From NCBI GenBank assembly GCA_036435485.1, contig CM071594.1, forward strand, positions 196,258,216 through 196,322,215: a stretch of DNA of 64,000 bases, read 5' to 3'. Positions 1 to 12,182 of the stretch are shown piece by piece. The notes beneath the pieces were generated by a model. It was not told the origin of the DNA, did no database searches, and saw nothing but the letters and a program-made list of their open reading frames with translations. Made by a program: the position numbers and the translations under genes. The DNA is from Saposhnikovia divaricata. Taxonomy: Eukaryota > Streptophyta > Magnoliopsida > Apiales > Apiaceae. How positions within the stretch are numbered: position 1 is the stretch's first letter; the number at the start of each line of letters is the position of its first letter.

Positions 1-695
1 AGCAATAAGATTATGATAAATCTGTGTCGTTGAATATATATAGAAAATAGTATTATTATAAAAGTGATGCTCCACTATTTAAAATATAATAAAAATTTGT
101 ATACAATGTTATTTCGACATAAACTTTTCATCCGTACGGTTGGATTATCAAAAATAATAATAAAATACAAGATTTAAGGTGCACTAATAGAGAACTTCTC
201 TATTGTGTGCTTTAGAAACTCCATGCCCATAAAATTTTGATGTGGTACGATTTGAACCTCAGTATCAAGATATTAAAATCGCAATCTGCACTGCATGACA
301 TGATATGTCAATAATTTAAACCGCAATAGTACAACAAAAATATAAAACCACATTTTATGTTGCGGTGTGATCGATTTTTACGGTTTAATAAACATTCCTA
401 GTAATTCTATAAAGAAATTTTTATAAATATAATTCCCTTATCTCACTTGAATGGGGATGGAAAATTAATTGGAGAGAAATTATTTTTATCAAAAAAATAC
501 TATTATTTTTATATTTGATTTTTGAACTAATTTGTTAATTATATTATCAATTATATCGCTATCTTTCTTTTTTTGCTAAATAATTATATCACTATCTGGT
601 CAAACAAAATAGCCTAACTCATTAAGTACAAATTAGAGAATAATTTGGTTCATTTTGGTTCATGTTTAACCATAAATAAAATGACCATAAAATTT

Positions 696-698
<3 letters not shown>
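1..698. other. AT-rich intergenic DNA, no gene seen
   Basis: No coding region, RNA gene or complete element is recognisable. A short piece near 128-160 (CCGTACGGTTGGAT followed by a run of A and T) resembles part of the 176-bp tandem unit found at 7881-8584, so a relic of the same repeat family is likely. Confidence 0.5.

Positions 699-774
<76 letters not shown>
699..774. repeat. (TA)n microsatellite
   Basis: About 38 uninterrupted AT dinucleotides. It is one of several long TA tracts in the window, some of which flank inserted elements. Confidence 0.95.
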
Positions 775-779
<5 letters not shown>

Positions 780-1594
780 CCGTTAGATCTATTCTAAAGA
801 AATATTCTCTTTTAAAGTATTATACTAAGTGACTAAGTTTTAAATCCTATAACAACAGATTTAATTTAAATTTTATATTTTTAGTTTTGAATAGTTATTA
901 TTATCACTAATAATATGTAATTAATAGTATTATAATTTCATAAATAAACTACTTTAACCAATTTTATTGTGAAAGCTAATTAATATAACTAATATATAAA
1001 TTATAATTATAATAATTATTAAAAAATAAAAATAAATTTATAAAAATATATATATGATATATTAAAAGAACCGTGTTTTATAAGCTAGTAGTACTCCTAT
1101 CATGAAGTACTTTTACTATCCTTAATAATGTATATTTAATCTTTTTATATAAAAAAGAGTGTACTTAATGTTGAACCGTCCAATTCTTATTTTTCGCCAA
1201 ATTAGTGATTAGTAGAATTGACAAGTTAATAAGACAAATATGGCTAGGTGAATTACAAAGTCAGATAATTACTTTTAAAGTTGTAAGCCAGTCACAAGCT
1301 CATCCAGCTGAACAGAGAGGCATACATGCTATGTATAGCTAAAATAATGGATCAAGTTCTTTGCCTTTTTATGCCGTCATTGATCGTTCAACTTAAATTT
1401 TCCATTACGGGCTAGGGCGATGGATTAACTACTATTAATAGGTAATCTCTATAATTAAACTAACTTAATTTGTCAACTTAAACTCATGTGAACTCTCACT
1501 TAAGAAGGCATTAGTTGATTGATTGACAATTGATTCTAGGTCTTGTCTTCTTGCTCGTCCCTTTGTTTTTTTTTCTGTTTGTTTAGGCATATAT
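775..1594. other. AT-rich intergenic DNA, no gene seen
   Basis: I see no open reading frame of note and no element with recognisable ends in this stretch. Confidence 0.5.
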
Positions 1595-4245
1595 ACTATA
1601 ACCCGTGCAAAGCACCGCTATCATATATTATTATTATTATTATTAATTTATTAAAATTATTTGAAAAATTTATTTAGTGTAACCTAATATCGTTGAAGAA
1701 AGAATTGTAGCAAGAAGTGGGTGTAGATGATGATTCTAATCGGGATATAATTGAAAACATTTATAATTCTATAATATGTTGTTTTTTTAGTTTTATTAAA
1801 TTATATATAATTTAACTGAATTTGAAAATTTTAACAGGTTTTTTTTTTTAAAATATTTTTTTGTGCCTTGGTTCTTTGGTTAGTTGGTTAACAACTTCCC
1901 AAAAAGTTTGTTAACACCATCCAAAATACAAAAAACAAATCAAAATGTATTTAATTTTAATTAAAAAATAAACCACATATTTTACATAATATTCGATTAT
2001 ATTTCCATTTACATCAATATTTAAATAGATACATACTCCATCAGTTATATTTCAATTGAAATTCAACAGCATACTCTTTCAATTATATTTTTAATTTCTT
2101 ATTTTTAGGAAAGTTTTAACAATTTTTTTTGGAAGACAATACATACTCTATCAGTCACACTTAATTAAAATTCAATTACATACTCTTTCAATTATATTTT
2201 TAATATAACTTTTTTAACTTGTTATTTTTATAAAGGTATTAACAATTTTTTGGAATACGTTAACCAACCAACTAACAAAATATATCCGTTCATCACACGG
2301 ATTTCTTAAACTTATATAATATTTTATTTATATTTTAATAATTATATATCTCATATATATTACTTAATATAATATTTGCATAATATATAGTATTAAATAA
2401 CAATTGTATAATTATATGATATATTGTTCGAATTATGACTATATTTTGTCATAATAATATAAATATAAATGGACGTATACACTTACATTCAAATTTTTAT
2501 TGATATTATAATATTCAAATTATGATTCCATAATAATCCCTAATGTACTATTTGTCTAAAATAAAATTTAATATTAAATTGTAATTGTGTGAAATTTTTA
2601 TTGTTTATTATATAGTTTTAGATTGTTTTCACTTTTGTTGATTTATAATTTGTTGTAAATTTGTTAATAAATATATGATATTAAAATTATTTAAATTAAT
2701 TTTGAAAATATTTGATTTCTAAGTTTTTGAAAGAGTCAAAAAAAGTTGGGTAACTGTAAGAGTATGTAATTAAATATTAATTGGAGTGTAATTAAAAGAG
2801 TTTGTTATTAAGTAAAATTAAATTTTATATGCATTTTAATTTATTTTTTCATTTTTGGAAGGTATTAACAAACCTTTTTGGAAAGTGTTAACCAACCAAC
2901 CAACCAATTATACCCTGTTTCGCTTATAATAGTATAGTATAGATATCTCATATATATTACTTTATATAATATTTATATATTATATAGTATTAAATAACAA
3001 TTGTATAATTATATGATATATTGTTCGAATTATGACTATATTTTGTCATAATAATATAAATATAAATGGACGTATATACTTACATTCAAATTTTTGTTGA
3101 TATTATCATATTTAAATTATGATTCCATAATAATCCCTAATGTACTATTTGTCTAAAATAAAATTTAATATTAAATTGTAATTGTGTGAAATTTTTATTG
3201 TTTATTATATAGTTTTAGATTGTTTTCACTTTTGTTGATTTATAATTTGTTGTAAATTTGTTAATAAATATATGATATTAAAATTATTTTAATTAATTTT
3301 GAAAATATTTGATTTCTAAGTAATTGAAAGAGTCAAAAAAAGTTGGGTAACTGTAAGAGTATGTAATTAAATATTAATTGGAGTGTAATTAAAAGAGTTT
3401 GTTATTAAGTAAAATTAAATTCTATATGCATTTTAATTTATTTTTTCATTTTTGGAAGGTATTAACAAACCTTTTTGGAAAGTGTTAACCAACCAACCAA
3501 CCAACCAATTATACTCTGTTTCGCTTATAATAGTATAGTATAGATAGATATCTCATATATATTACTTTATATAATATTTGTATAATATATAGTATTAAAT
3601 AACAATTATATAATTATATGATATATTGTTCGAATTATGACTATATTTTGTCATAATAATATAAATATAAATGGACGTATATACTTACATTCAAATTTTT
3701 GTTGATATTATCATATTCAAATTATGATTCCGTAATAATCCCTAATGTACTATTTGTCTAATATAAAATTTAATATTAAATTGTAATTGTGTGAAATTTT
3801 TATTGTTTATTATATAGTTTTAGATTGTTTTCACTTTTGTTGATTTATAATTTGTTGTAAATTTGTTAATAAATATATGATATTAAAATTATTTTAATTA
3901 ATTTTGAAAATATTTGATTTCTAAGTAATTGAAAGAGCCAAAAAAAGTTGGGTAACTGTAAGAGTATGTAATTAAATATTAATTGGAGTGTAATTAAAAG
4001 AGTTTGTTATTAAGTAAAATTAAATTCTATATGCATTTTAATTTATTTTTTCATTTTTGGAAGGTATTAACAAACCTTTTTGGAAAGTGTTACCCAATTA
4101 TACCCTGTTTCGCTTATAATAGTATAGTATAGATTTATTTTTTCATTTTTGGAAGGTATTAACAAACCTTTATGGAAAGTGTTAACCAACCAACCAACCA
4201 ACCAACCAATTATACCCTGTTTCGCTTATAATAGTATAGGATAGA
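1595..4245 (-). mobile_element. Helitron-like element with repeated 5' ends
   Basis: Read on the minus strand, the right edge begins TCTATCCTATACTATTATAA and continues GCGAAACAGGG, a typical plant Helitron 5' end preceded by A. The left edge (plus 1595-1618) has a GTGC-AAA-GCAC hairpin followed on the minus strand by ATAGT, one base away from the canonical CTAGT 3' end. No Rep/helicase coding is visible, so the element would be non-autonomous. The 5' terminal motif recurs at about 2944, 3546, 4134 and 4245. The 3' end is degenerate, so the outer limits are uncertain. The family assignment is inference from terminal motifs. Confidence 0.45.
2346..4245. repeat. Three tandem ~600-bp units plus partial copy
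   Basis: The word ATATCTCATATATATTACTT starts units at 2346, 2943 and 3548 (periods 597 and 605). Each unit ends with a variable CCAA run, then CCCTGTTTCGCTTATAATAG and TATAGTATAGAT. A fourth, about 110-bp partial unit follows at about 4135-4245. Units are very similar, with small indels in the (CCAA)n run (3 to 6 copies). Segments near 1870-1930 and 2230-2280 carry inverted or diverged pieces of the same sequence. Confidence 0.9.
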
Positions 4246-4288
4246 TTACGCTCCCGTCACAAGCCATAATAATATGGTTAGTTACTTA

Positions 4289-4691
4289 GAGCATCTCCAA
4301 GACACTCTTTATATAGGTTCTTAATTTTAAAAATAAAAAACAATTGTTGAAATAGAGTTCCACGAGACTCTTAGTGATTCTTTATAAATTTTAGAGGCCT
4401 TAAAAGTCTCTTCTTTCTCCTCTATTTTATGAACCTACACATGGCTCTTAACTAATTTTTATTAATAAAAAATTCTTTCCCTCAAAATCATCCATTATTT
4501 TTCTTTTTCTTTCATTTCATTTTCTCTCGCATTTTGTCATAGTGGGATCTAAATATGAATAAAAAATAAAATAAAGAGGAGATATAAAGAGCACTATTGG
4601 AGTTGACACTCTTTATAATATCCTAACTTACTAGGAACTTAATTATTTATAATATATTTAATAGCCAACTAGGAGACTCTTGGAGATGCTT
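4289..4691. mobile_element. MITE, PIF/Harbinger (Tourist-like)
   Basis: A 403-bp element begins GAGCATCTCCAAGA and ends TCTTGGAGATGCTT, giving near-perfect terminal inverted repeats. It is flanked by TTA on both sides (4286-4288 and 4692-4694), the 3-bp TWA duplication of PIF/Harbinger elements. It has no coding capacity. A second element with the same termini is at 18535-18931 and a degenerate internal relative lies at about 23385-23720. Confidence 0.75.
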
Positions 4692-4761
4692 TTACATTTT
4701 ACACTTTTCTAACTAACAGATTATTCAGGGGTATATTTGTGTGCAAAAAGTAAAGGGTTGT

Positions 4762-5192
4762 TGTGGAATAAAAACTAGGTTACGAATATTGCGGCTAGGG
4801 TTTGTGTGTATTTAATGCAAATGGGTTGGTGAGCTTCAAACTTTTATGGTTGTTTCCGTGTTCGAGACTAATCGGTCCTCACAGAGTGCCTACGTATCTC
4901 GTATTGAGAATCAAGCCAAAAACGTAGTTCTGAGATGAGGGGTCTGGCCCTTTATATAGGCTGAGAAGCCTTAGAATTATGGTAGGATTTGGATACTTGG
5001 TGGGCAAGCCACCGCCTTGAGGAAGGTTCTAGACTCCTTCCTTGTAGGAGTCTGTTTCCATATCGAATTGGGTGCCTTGGAGGCTAAGTCTTGTAGGATT
5101 AGTATCCTTATCTGATTCTTATTGCTGAGCTGTTAATATCCCTTAATATTAATTACGAAATTAATATTGAAAATATGGGTTTGGGCCCCACA
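4762..5192 (-). mobile_element. Possible solo LTR or promoter-bearing repeat
   Basis: The segment begins TGTGG and ends CCACA. On the minus strand it carries a TATA-like CCTATATAAAGGGC (about 4952-4968) followed by a GC-richer leader-like stretch. This looks like an LTR, but there is no matching flanking duplication and no second copy in the window. It could equally be a fragment of another repeat. Confidence 0.25.
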
Positions 5193-5702
5193 AATGGCCC
5201 CCACGTTTGGACCATGTTGGGTCTAATTAATGCAACATTAAATGTGTCTTTAAAGCTTACTTAGGCTTACTTTTAGCCCATATCAAGGGTGGAAGGATTT
5301 TTTTAGGATAAAAAGTTACTTTCAGTACAATTATTTTGGATTGATAAAGACCAGAATTTTATTATACATCATGATTATAATAGAGATAAAAAAAAAATTA
5401 AAAATCGATCCTAAAATATATGATCTTTAAAACTGAATGACCAAAAGATCGAAAGAAAAGATATAATCAAAATGAAATGTATGATCCGAATTTGGTCTTA
5501 CTAATTTTACAAATTTTTTCTTATAAAAGAAATTTTAGTTTTGTCAAAGGACCGGCCAATAAAGAAAATTGTTTATAAGATTGGTGTAAATCTTATGCGC
5601 AATGAAAAGAAATGCTAGAATTTTAAAAATATTATCAAAATCGATTTCAAATATTTAATTGGTGAAATTTGAATAAATATATATTTTAAAATTTTAAAAA
5701 TC

Positions 5703-5705
<3 letters not shown>
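5193..5705. other. AT-rich intergenic DNA, no gene seen
   Basis: No gene or bounded element is recognised here. Confidence 0.5.

Positions 5706-5764
<59 letters not shown>
5706..5764. repeat. (TA)n microsatellite
   Basis: An uninterrupted TA tract of about 59 bp. Confidence 0.95.
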
Positions 5765-5766
<2 letters not shown>

Positions 5767-6624
5767 AGAACAATAACGAACACCATAAAATCTTACATAA
5801 AATTGCATTTAGATTCTGATTTTAACATCAAAAATAATGTTTGATGAATATATATAGATTCTAACAAAAAATTAGAATCAAATATGACATGATTACACAT
5901 AATTTTATTGTTACAAGAATATATATAAGATTGTGTTCTTTATTGTTCATTTTATTGTTAGAAGAATATATATAAAATTATGTTTTTTATTATTCTTTAT
6001 ATATGGTATTTTTTTCTAGAGTGCAACTCAAATATATTTTTTTTTGAAAGGAAGAGGATCCATTAATAATAAGCCATACGCCATCTACAAGATAATCAAA
6101 CACTAACGAACACATAATACAGATAAAATCAAAAATTACTTCGTTAAAACTACTATCGTCGAGAAGATCTTGCACCGTGGAGCATCCCTCACTCATATCG
6201 CTAAAATTTACAGCCTTCTTGGAGAGACAATCTAACGATTTGGTGTAGTTGTAAAGAAAATGCATATCTAATCTGTTATAACGTATTCGAAACATCGACC
6301 ATAACTGCGACACCATGTACACCCTCATCAACGAATCAAAAAACAAACCAAACAAACTCTCACAAGGAGAGACAAACAAACTCTCACAAGGAGAGACAAA
6401 TCAACCCAATTAATTGGTAAACAAACAAAAAACTCACAATCCTCACAGTAGGAGGATGATTATCGAAAGAAATAAAAACTAGACAAGAAAAGGGGCCTCC
6501 GGTCGATGGATAAACCACCGTCGGAGGAGGAGAGGCTGACAAAGACGAAGAAGAAGGAGGAAAAGCTAGAGAGAATAACTTTTTCTTTCGGTGGAAAAGC
6601 TTTAGTCACATATACGCTGCAACT

Positions 6625-6628
<4 letters not shown>
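5765..6628. other. Intergenic DNA, no gene supported
   Basis: A 129-codon open frame on the minus strand (6379-5990) has no recognisable domain and I do not call it a gene. A 26-bp motif (ACAAACTCTCACAAGGAGAG and flanks) is duplicated in tandem at about 6350-6400. The stretch ends at the (TA)n tract in which the MULE sits. Confidence 0.45.

Positions 6629-6716
<88 letters not shown>
6629..6716. repeat. (TA)n tract flanking the MULE on the left
   Basis: About 88 bp of pure TA repeat directly abuts the left terminus of the MULE at 6717. A matching tract (17877-17943) abuts its right terminus. Any short target duplication would therefore be invisible. Confidence 0.95.
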
Positions 6717-6719
<3 letters not shown>

Positions 6720-6838
6720 GGCAGGTCCAGAACCACGGGTGGATAACCACCAGGCGCAATGTTACATTGCGACAGGTATTGGTGAAATCTTTGCCAGGGC
6801 GCATTGTAACATTGCGCTAGGCGCATTGTAAAATTGCC
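6717..6838. repeat. Left MULE end with GCAATG palindromes
   Basis: The terminal inverted repeat is followed by several inverted pairs of the half-site GCAATG (for example CGCAATGT-T-ACATTGCG at 6755-6771, then GCGCATTGTAACATTGCGC and GCGCATTGTAAAATTGC). Each makes an 8-bp stem or a diverged version of it. This is a plausible transposase-binding or hairpin-forming terminus. The function is inference. Confidence 0.7.
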
Positions 6839-7039
6839 CCAGGTGTTTTCTTGTTTTTATTTTAATATAATAGTTAATTCAATTAATGTTTTTGAAAATG
6901 ATTTCAAAACTAATCTTAGTAAACGCAACTAATTAATAATTTACAAATATGTTTAAATTATTTAAAAGTGTAAAGTAATTGAAATTATTTATTAATAATT
7001 CAAATTCGAATGAACTATTATCTACCACTACTACAAATT

Positions 7040-7330
7040 TGATCTTAGGAGTTACCACTTGCATAGCGCTTTTTCAGAAGTGCTATGTAAGTGGACCTCT
7101 TACATAGCGCTTTCACAAAAAACGTTATGCAAGGAATTACGCAAGTGAATAAAAATAAATAAAAATTCTTATATAGCGTTTTTTCAATAAACGCTATGCT
7201 AGCTTAAATTTACACAACGTTTCTACAAGCGCTATTGAAGCTACCATTTTTCAAGTACTTTTTATTTATTTTTTATTCGTTATTAAACTCTACTATAGCG
7301 TTTTGAGAAGGGCTCTTCAAGTTAACAACA
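7040..7330. repeat. CACTA left subterminal repeat cluster
   Basis: Repeated, alternately oriented words such as TTGCATAGCGCTTTTTC and AGTGCTATGTAAGTGG occur every 20-50 bp. They match the words near the right end. In this superfamily such motifs bind the TnpA-like protein. Confidence 0.8.
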
Positions 7331-7588
7331 TATTTTTAGCATTTTTTAATTATTTTTTAATTATAACACACTAGCTAACACTAGGGGTGTCAACCGGATA
7401 AAACGGACACGGATACTGCCATATCCGGATCCGGATCCAAAATTTTTTGAGAAGGGCTCTTCAAGTTAACAACATATTTTTAGCATTTTTTAATTATTTT
7501 TTAATTATAACACACTAGCTAACACTAGGGGTGTCAACCGGATAAAACGGACACGGATACTGCCATATCCGGATCCGGATCCGAAATT
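7301..7588. repeat. 144-bp tandem duplication spanning the hAT left end
   Basis: 7301-7444 is repeated almost exactly at 7445-7588. The unit includes CACTA subterminal sequence, the hAT target site GCTAACAC (7374-7381; 7518-7525) and the first ~60 bp of the hAT. Only the second copy continues into the body of the element, so the first is an orphan terminus. Confidence 0.9.
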
Positions 7589-7734
7589 TTTTGATCATAT
7601 CCGAATCCGTATCCAGATCCGAAAATATATTAAAATCATATCCGAATCCGGATCCGGCGGAGGTTATCCGGATCCCGGATAATATCCGGATCCGAAATCC
7701 GGAAAGCTCATGTTTTTTTTCAAAATGTTGCATG

Positions 7735-7803
7735 AGCAAGGAGTCGAACCTGGGGCACCCTTGAGTCTTGTGGAACATCACAACCAACTGAGCTACAAGA
7801 TTC
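7735..7803 (-). repeat. tRNA-like (SINE head-like) segment
   Basis: On the minus strand there is a box A-like GTAGCTCAGTTGG (7795-7783) and a box B-like GGTTCGACTC (7750-7741) at about tRNA spacing, followed by an A-rich stretch near 7720. The arms do not form a convincing cloverleaf, so it is not called a functional tRNA. It may be the head of a SINE or a tRNA relic picked up by the hAT. Confidence 0.5.
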
Positions 7804-7880
7804 TTGTGTTGAGAAGGGAAATAATTAAAGATAAGTTAAGTTTAAACATATTTTTAAATTTGCTAGTTATTTATTAAAAT

Positions 7881-8584
7881 CTCCAACCAAATTAATTTTT
7901 TAATTTCTGAAAATTTGGGAATATCATTAAATTAGATATATGTTGACATCCGTACGGTTGAATCGTTCAAAAATATTTTTTAAAAAATAGAAACAATAAT
8001 CCGTGACAAAGCACTAGTTACGAGTCATATTGAAAATAGTAATGATCTACTATGATCTCCAATCAAATTAATTTTTTATTTTCTGAAATTTTGGGAATAT
8101 CATTATATTAGATATATATTGACATCCGTACGGTTGGATCGTTCAAAAATATTTTTTAAAAAGTAGAAACAATAATCCGTGACAAAGAACTAGTTACGAG
8201 TCATATTGAAAATAGTAGTGATCTACTAAGATCTCCAATCAAATTAATTTTTTATTTTTTGAAAATTTGGGAATATCATTATATTAGATATATATTGACA
8301 TCCGTATGGTTGGATCGTTCAAAAATATTTTTTAAAAAATAGAAACAATAATCCGTGACAAAGCACTAGTTACGAGTCATATTGAAAATAGTAGTGATCT
8401 ACTAAGATCTCCAATCAAATTAATTTTTTATTTTTTGAAAATTTGGGAATATTATTATATTAGATATATATTGACATTCGTACGGTTGGATCGTTCAAAA
8501 ATATTTTTTTAAAAATAGAGACAATAATCCGTGACAAAGCACTAGTTACGAGTCATATTGAAAATAGTAGTGATCTACTAGGAT
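7881..8584. repeat. Four tandem 176-bp units
   Basis: The word CTCCAA restarts at 7881, 8057, 8233, 8409 and 8585, exactly 176 bp apart each time. Units share CATCCGTACGGTTGGATCGT and TCCGTGACAAAGCACTAGTT with only scattered substitutions. The array lies wholly inside the hAT. Confidence 0.95.
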
Positions 8585-9984
8585 CTCCAATTTATATAAG
8601 TACATACATAAAATATAAAATATATTATGAATATTAATTAATTAATTAATTAATTAATTAATTTCGGATACGGATATTTTCGGATACGGATACGCCTATA
8701 TCCATATCCGTATCCTAAATGTTCGGACACGGATACGGATAATATCCGGTTGACTTCGGATACGGATAATATCCGGTTTTTTCCGGATACGAACTCGAAT
8801 ATTCGGATCAGATTTCGGATTTTTCGAATTTTTTTGACAGCCCTAGCTAACACTATATACGTCGTATATATCAATTAGTAAAAAAACCTAAGTTCAATCA
8901 GTACTCCCAGCCGGCCACTTGAACGTATCATCTGCAATCACTCGCAGTTCAATCGGTACTTACAACTCACTGGGTTTAATCTTCCCTACGATTTTCAACT
9001 GCGATTCTAGGGTTTCGATTTGGGTTTAATTGGTTTGTTTATTTCTCCCTCTAAACATGAGTGATTTGGGTTTCGGTTTGTTCTGCAATCGATTTGTTCT
9101 ATTACTCTGTTCTTCTCAATTTTAGTGTTCTATTTTCAATTTGAGGATTCTATTTTGAGTGGTTTGTTTTTCTTCTCCCTCGATTTCAATACCCACGAAT
9201 CCCACGACACACACTCAAACCCCAAACCCAGAACACATTTTTCTTTTTTTATTTTGAGTGGTTTATTCATTCCTTTCTAAGTAATTAGGGATTCAAAAGT
9301 GCTGGTTTCGTTTTTCTGTTTGGAGTTCGTTTTAGAGTAACTGTGTTCGAGTTTAGAGTAGCTGTGTTTTGCTGTTTTACAGAGTTTCGTTTTGTTTGAT
9401 TATTCAATTCTGAGTTTTGTCGAATTTGGTTGTTGATTGTTGAATGCGCTGCGTGTTCAAGTCGTGTTTCATTGTATTTTGCTGCTGAGTCTTATGTTTA
9501 GTTTTCGTTATTGTTCAGTTTTGCGCGTTTTGTCTTAGTTTCTGTGCCTAGTTTCGTTTCCTTGTTTGAAAGCTGAGTTTTAGTTTTGATACTATGTATG
9601 GCGCTGAGAATTTTTCTGACTTTGCTACTTTTTTTGTTGCTGTGTAAGTTCGTTACTGAATTGTGCTGAGTTTTGTTGCTGTGTAAGTTCATTACTGAAA
9701 TGTGATGGATACTGAGTTGACGTTGCTTAATTCATTGTTACTGTAAATTACGGAGCTGTTGCTTGCATTTTGTTTAGATTTTGTATTAGTGTTGCTGAGT
9801 TCGTGTGTTGTACTGAGATATTGAGTAATGTACTGAGTTTTGTCGTGACTGCGTGTTTATGTATAGTTTGTGATTTCAAATGGATGTTTGTCTGTCCAAG
9901 TTTTTGGTCGCGAGTTCTGAGTTTTTCTTTTCGGTTTTCTTATGTTTGTTTGTCGTGACTGCGTGTTTATGTATAGTTTGTGAT

Positions 9985-12182
9985 TTCAAATGAATGTTAT
10001 TATTCTAAAAATGATCACGATGAAGGAGAATATGTGAATCCAGAATTTTTGAATGTGCATGGACACGAAAGATCAAAGCCTGTTAAAAAACGAAAAAGGA
10101 AAATGAAAGCTAAAAAATGTATGTATACTTATTGTAAACATTCCTATGATATCTGTGATATTATTCTTGTATATGACATTGTTTTATCATAATTCATTCA
10201 TTTTGGATTTATTATGCATTACAAACATGTAACATCTATTTGATTTAGTATTAATCTTGTCATTAATTGGTTTTCTTTATTTCTGTTCAGGATTATGACT
10301 TCTGGATCACGCCGGTCAAGTAGAACAGATGGCACGAATGACACTGGTGTCACACAGAAGAGTGCTAGGCGAGGAATAGTAAACATGAAAAAGGTCAAGA
10401 AAGCAAGGACTAAAGGGGTAGTGCAAATGGTAATAGAAAAATGCAAAATAGTTTTGAAAAATGCTGATTTCATTACTATTACAAATTACTTGTATATTCT
10501 TTTTCTTAATTTCCACTAATCATCCACATATTTTTTGGTAAACTGGAATGAGATGGGACAACCAATTGGTAGAGCATCTATGACCCTGGTACATTATATT
10601 GGCTCTTATACAAGGCGGCATGTTCCAATCACATGTGATAATTGATTTGCTTTCTGTGAAACAAGCTTTGTGGGATGAACTTAAGGTAAAACATAATCTC
10701 ACGGTCATCTATTATTCTTTTCTTTCTAGTTTTAATCATTATATATTCTGCTTTTCTTTCTAGTTTGAATCATTATATAGTCTGCTATCTATTTTTAGTT
10801 CAGCATCTGCATTATCCCAGGGGCTTTATTCTCATAAGTTATTTTTTTGGTTTTGTAAATTTAACAATTATGTTTACGTGCAGGAAACTTTTAATGGGAT
10901 TGAAGAAGTACATAGGAAAACAATTATTTCTCGTGCCGGAACCCTTCATCGACAATTCAGAACCAGATTGAGGAATTTAGCGAGAGATGGAAATGGTAAC
11001 TACTCCACGGAACCACCTCCTCTGTATGCAAACTTATCCACCGTGGCACCTTACTGGAAAGAGTTTGTGGAGAGCTCAGTGTCAGGAAAATTCATGGTAA
11101 AATTTTCGATACTAGTTAATTATTTTAGAAAACCATATATATACTTATTAAGGATTATACTTACCTAACAATTACATGGTAGGAAAAGAGTAAAAAAAAT
11201 AAGGAGCGAGCAGAATCGATGGAAGCGAGATACAAAAAGGCATGTGTTGGCTATACTCGTATTAGAGATATACTTGTAAGTTTCAAGTCTCATTTGTCCC
11301 TTACTTTCAGACTAACATTTTCTTTTCTGTTAGTTTTTAGTAATAGGTGAAACAATCTCTGTTTTAAGTAAAACATGACTAAAGTTTTCAATAATGTTGC
11401 TAGACCTTTTCTCCTACGCTTGTGCTATCTTCTTTTATATCTAACCACTCCCTAAAATCAAGTAAACTGTTGCAGCACTTAAACCAGTACTATTATACCA
11501 GTACTATTATAAATCATTATTAGCTTCACTTTATAATAAAACAGTACTATTTATAAAAGTTTGGTTGGGGCTGAATCTGTTTTAGATGTTCCACATATCA
11601 GTACTATGGTTTCTGTAATGGTTAGCCAAAACTAAGGGCTTGAAAAGAAGAAAGTAAACTAAGGAATTTTGCAGAGAGATTAGTTTGTATTCAGTAATCC
11701 CTAAACGAAGCTGCTTTAGGTCAGTAAACTTCTAATTATTACAAAGAACACTGTTCTTTGTAACAGTACCCTGGTACCAATTCCTACTCGTAGAATATGT
11801 TAGAATAGCACAAATTAGGACTTATAACACAGATTGTAATATTTTCCCAGAATTTAGAGAAATTTAAATGATGTGTTTTAAACTTATAATTTAGTTGATT
11901 TATATCTGATGTACAGATTGCTGAAAAGATTAAGGCCGGAGAAGAGAACCCTGTCGTGACGCGAATAGATGGTTGGGAGTATGCTAGGCGAAATGCGGAT
12001 GGTGTCGTGGATGATCCTGTTACATTGCAAGTTATGGAGGATGTGGTAATATTTAATCTTTCCATTTCACAATTTGTGTAAGAATAATTATTCAAATTGT
12101 ATTAGTTGCACTAATAAAAATATTACGTTATTAGGTTGCCATATCAAATCAGTTGCAAGAACACGAGCTTACAAATATTTGA
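9985..12182 (+). pseudogene. TnpA/Ptta-like CACTA protein gene, degraded
   Basis: Spliced remnants can be read in order. A lysine-rich exon lies at about 9985-10128. 10291-10429 reads MTSGSRRSSR and a basic tail. About 10535-10685 contains NEMGQPIG and HYIGSYTRRHVPITCD. 10884-11096 ends PYWKEFVESSVSGKFM. 11183-11275 begins EKSKKNKERAESMEARY, 11917-12045 includes TRIDGWEYARRNADGVVDD, and 12135-12182 ends at a stop. The KSKKNKERA and DGVVDD signatures fit the plant Ptta/En-Spm (Transposase_24-like) family that accompanies CACTA elements. The third exon needs a frameshift near 10640 (afterwards IDLLSVKQALWDELK) and lacks a clear acceptor, so the gene is probably dead. A leader-like region around 8900-9050, with the common plant 5' UTR phrase TCTAGGGTTTCG, may be its promoter side. 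Confidence 0.7.

Larger units (their letters stand above)
7526..8845. mobile_element. Non-autonomous hAT element nested in the CACTA
   Basis: Left end TAGGGGTGTCAA and right end TTGACAGCCCTA form the terminal inverted repeat. The 8-bp duplication GCTAACAC lies at 7518-7525 and 8846-8853, exactly as expected for hAT. Both subterminal zones are rich in GGATAC/GGATCC words reading CCGGATCCGGAT and relatives, in opposite orientation. No transposase is encoded. The interior carries a tRNA-like segment and a 4 x 176-bp array. Confidence 0.9.

Noticed and set aside
5990..6379. 129-codon minus-strand frame as a gene or LINE fragment
   Set aside because: No recognisable reverse-transcriptase, RNase H or other domain.
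6460..6826. Open frames of alternating Ile-Tyr across the TA tracts (also 17549-17996 and 28992-29195)
   Set aside because: They are translations of (TA)n microsatellites and MULE palindromes, not proteins.
7735..7803. Functional tRNA gene on the minus strand
   Set aside because: Box A and B are recognisable but the arms do not pair into a cloverleaf; treated as SINE-like or relic.
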